The translations under genes and the position numbers were made by a program. Positions 7,745-9,228 of a stretch of 9,228 nt of DNA are shown in pieces. The notes beneath the pieces are model-generated. The model was not told the DNA's origin and searched no databases. It saw nothing but the letters and a program-made list of their open reading frames with translations. The stretch is from Flavobacteriales bacterium (lineage in GTDB: Bacteria > Bacteroidota > Bacteroidia > Flavobacteriales_D > Sanyastnellaceae). The stretch spans positions 1 through 9,228 of the forward strand of contig JAPKBK010000057.1 of the NCBI GenBank assembly GCA_028823435.1. Direction: 5' to 3'. How positions within the stretch are numbered: position 1 is the stretch's first letter; every line of letters begins with the position of its first letter.

Positions 7745-9228
7745 ATGCAATTTGCACTACCTAAATCATCTAACAATCCCATCAAAGTAATTGGTGTTGG
7801 AGGAGGCGGATCAAACGCCGTTAATACAATGTTTGAACAAGGAATTAAAGGGGTGGACTTTATCGTCTGTAACACAGATGCACAAGCCCTTGACGTGAGT
7901 AATGTTCCATTGAAAGTTCAACTTGGATCCACGCTTACTTCTGGACAAGGTGCAGGGTCTATTCCAGAAGTTGGGAAGAATGCTGCAATAGAAAACTTAG
8001 AGGACCTTACGAATTTACTTGGAGCCGACACAAAGATGGTGTTTGTTACGGCCGGGATGGGAGGAGGAACCGGAACCGGAGCAGGCCCCGTCATCGCACA
8101 GGCATGTCGTGACTTAGGGATACTGACAGTAGGTATTGTTACAATCCCCTTCAAATTTGAAGGGAAAAAGAGATCAAACCAAGCCGACAGTGGACTTAAT
8201 AACATGAGAGATTCTGTGGACACCTTACTCGTCATCAGAAATGACAAACTGAGAGAGCTTTACGGAAACCAAACATTGCGTAAAGCATTCAAGAATGCAG
8301 ACCAAGTATTGTGTATCGCAGCAAAGGGCATCGCTGAGGTGATTACGCGTACAGGAGAAATCAACGTCGATATGAACGATGTAAATACGGTCATGCGTCA
8401 GAGTGGCAATGCGATTATGGGGTCGGGAATGGCCTCTGGAGAAGGTCGCTCAAAGTATGCTGTTATTGCAGCATTAGAAAGCCCTCTGTTGAATGACAAT
8501 GACATCACTGGAGCAAAACATGTATTGCTTAATATCACAGTGGGAAATGAGGAGATTCTGATGGATGAGATCATGGAAATCACGGATTACATTCAGGAGG
8601 CTGCAGGCCAAAACGCAGAAGTTATTTGGGGTTATGCGATGGATGACCAGTTGGAAGAAGATATATGCATCACAGTTATCGCAACAGGCTTTGAAGCGCA
8701 TGAAGTAAAAACGGGGTCGGAACAAAAAGAACGAAAAAGCATCATCTATAACTTAGGGGATGAATCAAACGAGGTAACTGCGCCTGTAGATTGTATTACA
8801 CCTGCTAATATTGAAGAAACTGAAGTTGAACCGAGCATCAAATCTGTACCTGAAGCGAGTGATGAACCATTTATAGTAGAAGAAAAGGAGGATACAGAAT
8901 TAAATTTAGAGGAACAATACTCAGATTTGTTTGGCACTTCACCAGATACTGCAGTACCTGAAGCAACGCAATCTATTTCAGAAAACACCATAGAAGATGA
9001 TGAATTTATTATTCATAATCTAGATGATGCGCCTTTGGAAAAAACCGCAAATGAAACATTCAGTTCTCCTTCAGAGAAGGAAAGTGAGGATGTCATCAAT
9101 AACGCTGAAAGGGAAGAACAAAATAAAAAGGCCTTTGCAGAACGTCAAAAGCAAACGAAAACAGCACTTAACGATGTAAAGATGAAGCTTAGATTACCAG
9201 GTCGTATTTCTGATTTAGAAAACGAGCC
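7745..9228 (+). CDS. ftsZ: Cell division protein FtsZ (3' truncated by the window)
   Basis: FtsZ is the tubulin-like GTPase that polymerises into the division ring. The frame opens at ATG 7745 and stays open to the window end, giving 494 codons plus two bases. The GTPase core shows VIGVGGGGSNAVN (residues 15-27), NTDAQAL (43-49), GQGAGSIPEVG (67-77; Gln where E. coli has Leu), the tubulin signature GGGTGTG (106-112), and the catalytic T7 loop INVDMNDVNTVM (206-217) with D209 and D212. The core ends near residue 317. Next comes a long, probably disordered linker: residues 331-460 hold 37 Asp/Glu and only 6 Lys/Arg by my count. A basic stretch follows (461-489), then LENE and an incomplete codon CC, which can only be Pro. 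This looks like the start of the conserved C-terminal tail that binds FtsA, so probably only a short end is missing. The 24-base spacer after ftsA has no Shine-Dalgarno site, hairpin or recognisable promoter. Confidence 0.98.
   Translation, partial: MQFALPKSSNNPIKVIGVGGGGSNAVNTMFEQGIKGVDFIVCNTDAQALDVSNVPLKVQLGSTLTSGQGAGSIPEVGKNAAIENLEDLTNLLGADTKMVFVTAGMGGGTGTGAGPVIAQACRDLGILTVGIVTIPFKFEGKKRSNQADSGLNNMRDSVDTLLVIRNDKLRELYGNQTLRKAFKNADQVLCIAAKGIAEVITRTGEINVDMNDVNTVMRQSGNAIMGSGMASGEGRSKYAVIAALESPLLNDNDITGAKHVLLNITVGNEEILMDEIMEITDYIQEAAGQNAEVIWGYAMDDQLEEDICITVIATGFEAHEVKTGSEQKERKSIIYNLGDESNEVTAPVDCITPANIEETEVEPSIKSVPEASDEPFIVEEKEDTELNLEEQYSDLFGTSPDTAVPEATQSISENTIEDDEFIIHNLDDAPLEKTANETFSSPSEKESEDVINNAEREEQNKKAFAERQKQTKTALNDVKMKLRLPGRISDLENE

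Noticed and set aside
1..9228. A hidden novel system, inserted cargo or mobile element
   Set aside because: Every stretch is accounted for by eight conserved mur/fts genes with gaps of at most 24 bases. There are no transposase, integrase, terminal repeats, tRNA or CRISPR signatures.

Overview
This window is one uninterrupted, single-strand piece of a bacterial division and cell wall (dcw) cluster. The order is mraY (5' end cut off by the window), murD, ftsW, murG, murC, ftsQ, ftsA, ftsZ (3' end cut off). All eight genes read on the + strand. Gaps between them run from overlaps of a few bases to 24 bases, so there is no intergenic region long enough to hold an independent promoter or terminator, and I see none.

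The organism is most likely a member of the Bacteroidota, plausibly a flavobacterial or Cryomorphaceae-like marine lineage, though the finer placement is only a guess. Four things point this way: the gene order mraY-murD-ftsW-murG-murC-ftsQ-ftsA-ftsZ without murB or ddl between murC and ftsQ; a FtsW with the HPYSD-type catalytic loop; a divergent FtsQ with the ARV...YYID...ARVP pattern; and starts with no Shine-Dalgarno sequence but an AT-rich leader. The DNA is moderately AT-rich by eye. I see no mobile element, RNA gene, CRISPR array or sign of recent transfer.

Layout: bases 1-546 encode the C-terminal part of MraY, which makes lipid I. Bases 561-1937 encode MurD, which adds D-glutamate. 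Bases 1944-3122 encode FtsW, the septal SEDS glycosyltransferase. Bases 3119-4303 encode MurG, which turns lipid I into lipid II. Bases 4306-5682 encode MurC, which adds L-alanine. Bases 5689-6417 encode FtsQ, bases 6437-7720 FtsA and bases 7745-9228 an incomplete FtsZ. Together they make the lipid II precursor (MurC, MurD, MraY, MurG), polymerise it at the septum (FtsW), and position and drive the division machine (FtsZ ring, FtsA membrane tether, FtsQ periplasmic scaffold).

I looked for an undescribed system and did not find one; this is a conserved housekeeping locus. The points worth a second look are modest: a long, strongly acidic FtsZ linker followed by a basic segment, a perfect 11-bp tandem duplication at the start of ftsW, an uncertain ftsA start, and the lack of Shine-Dalgarno sites throughout.
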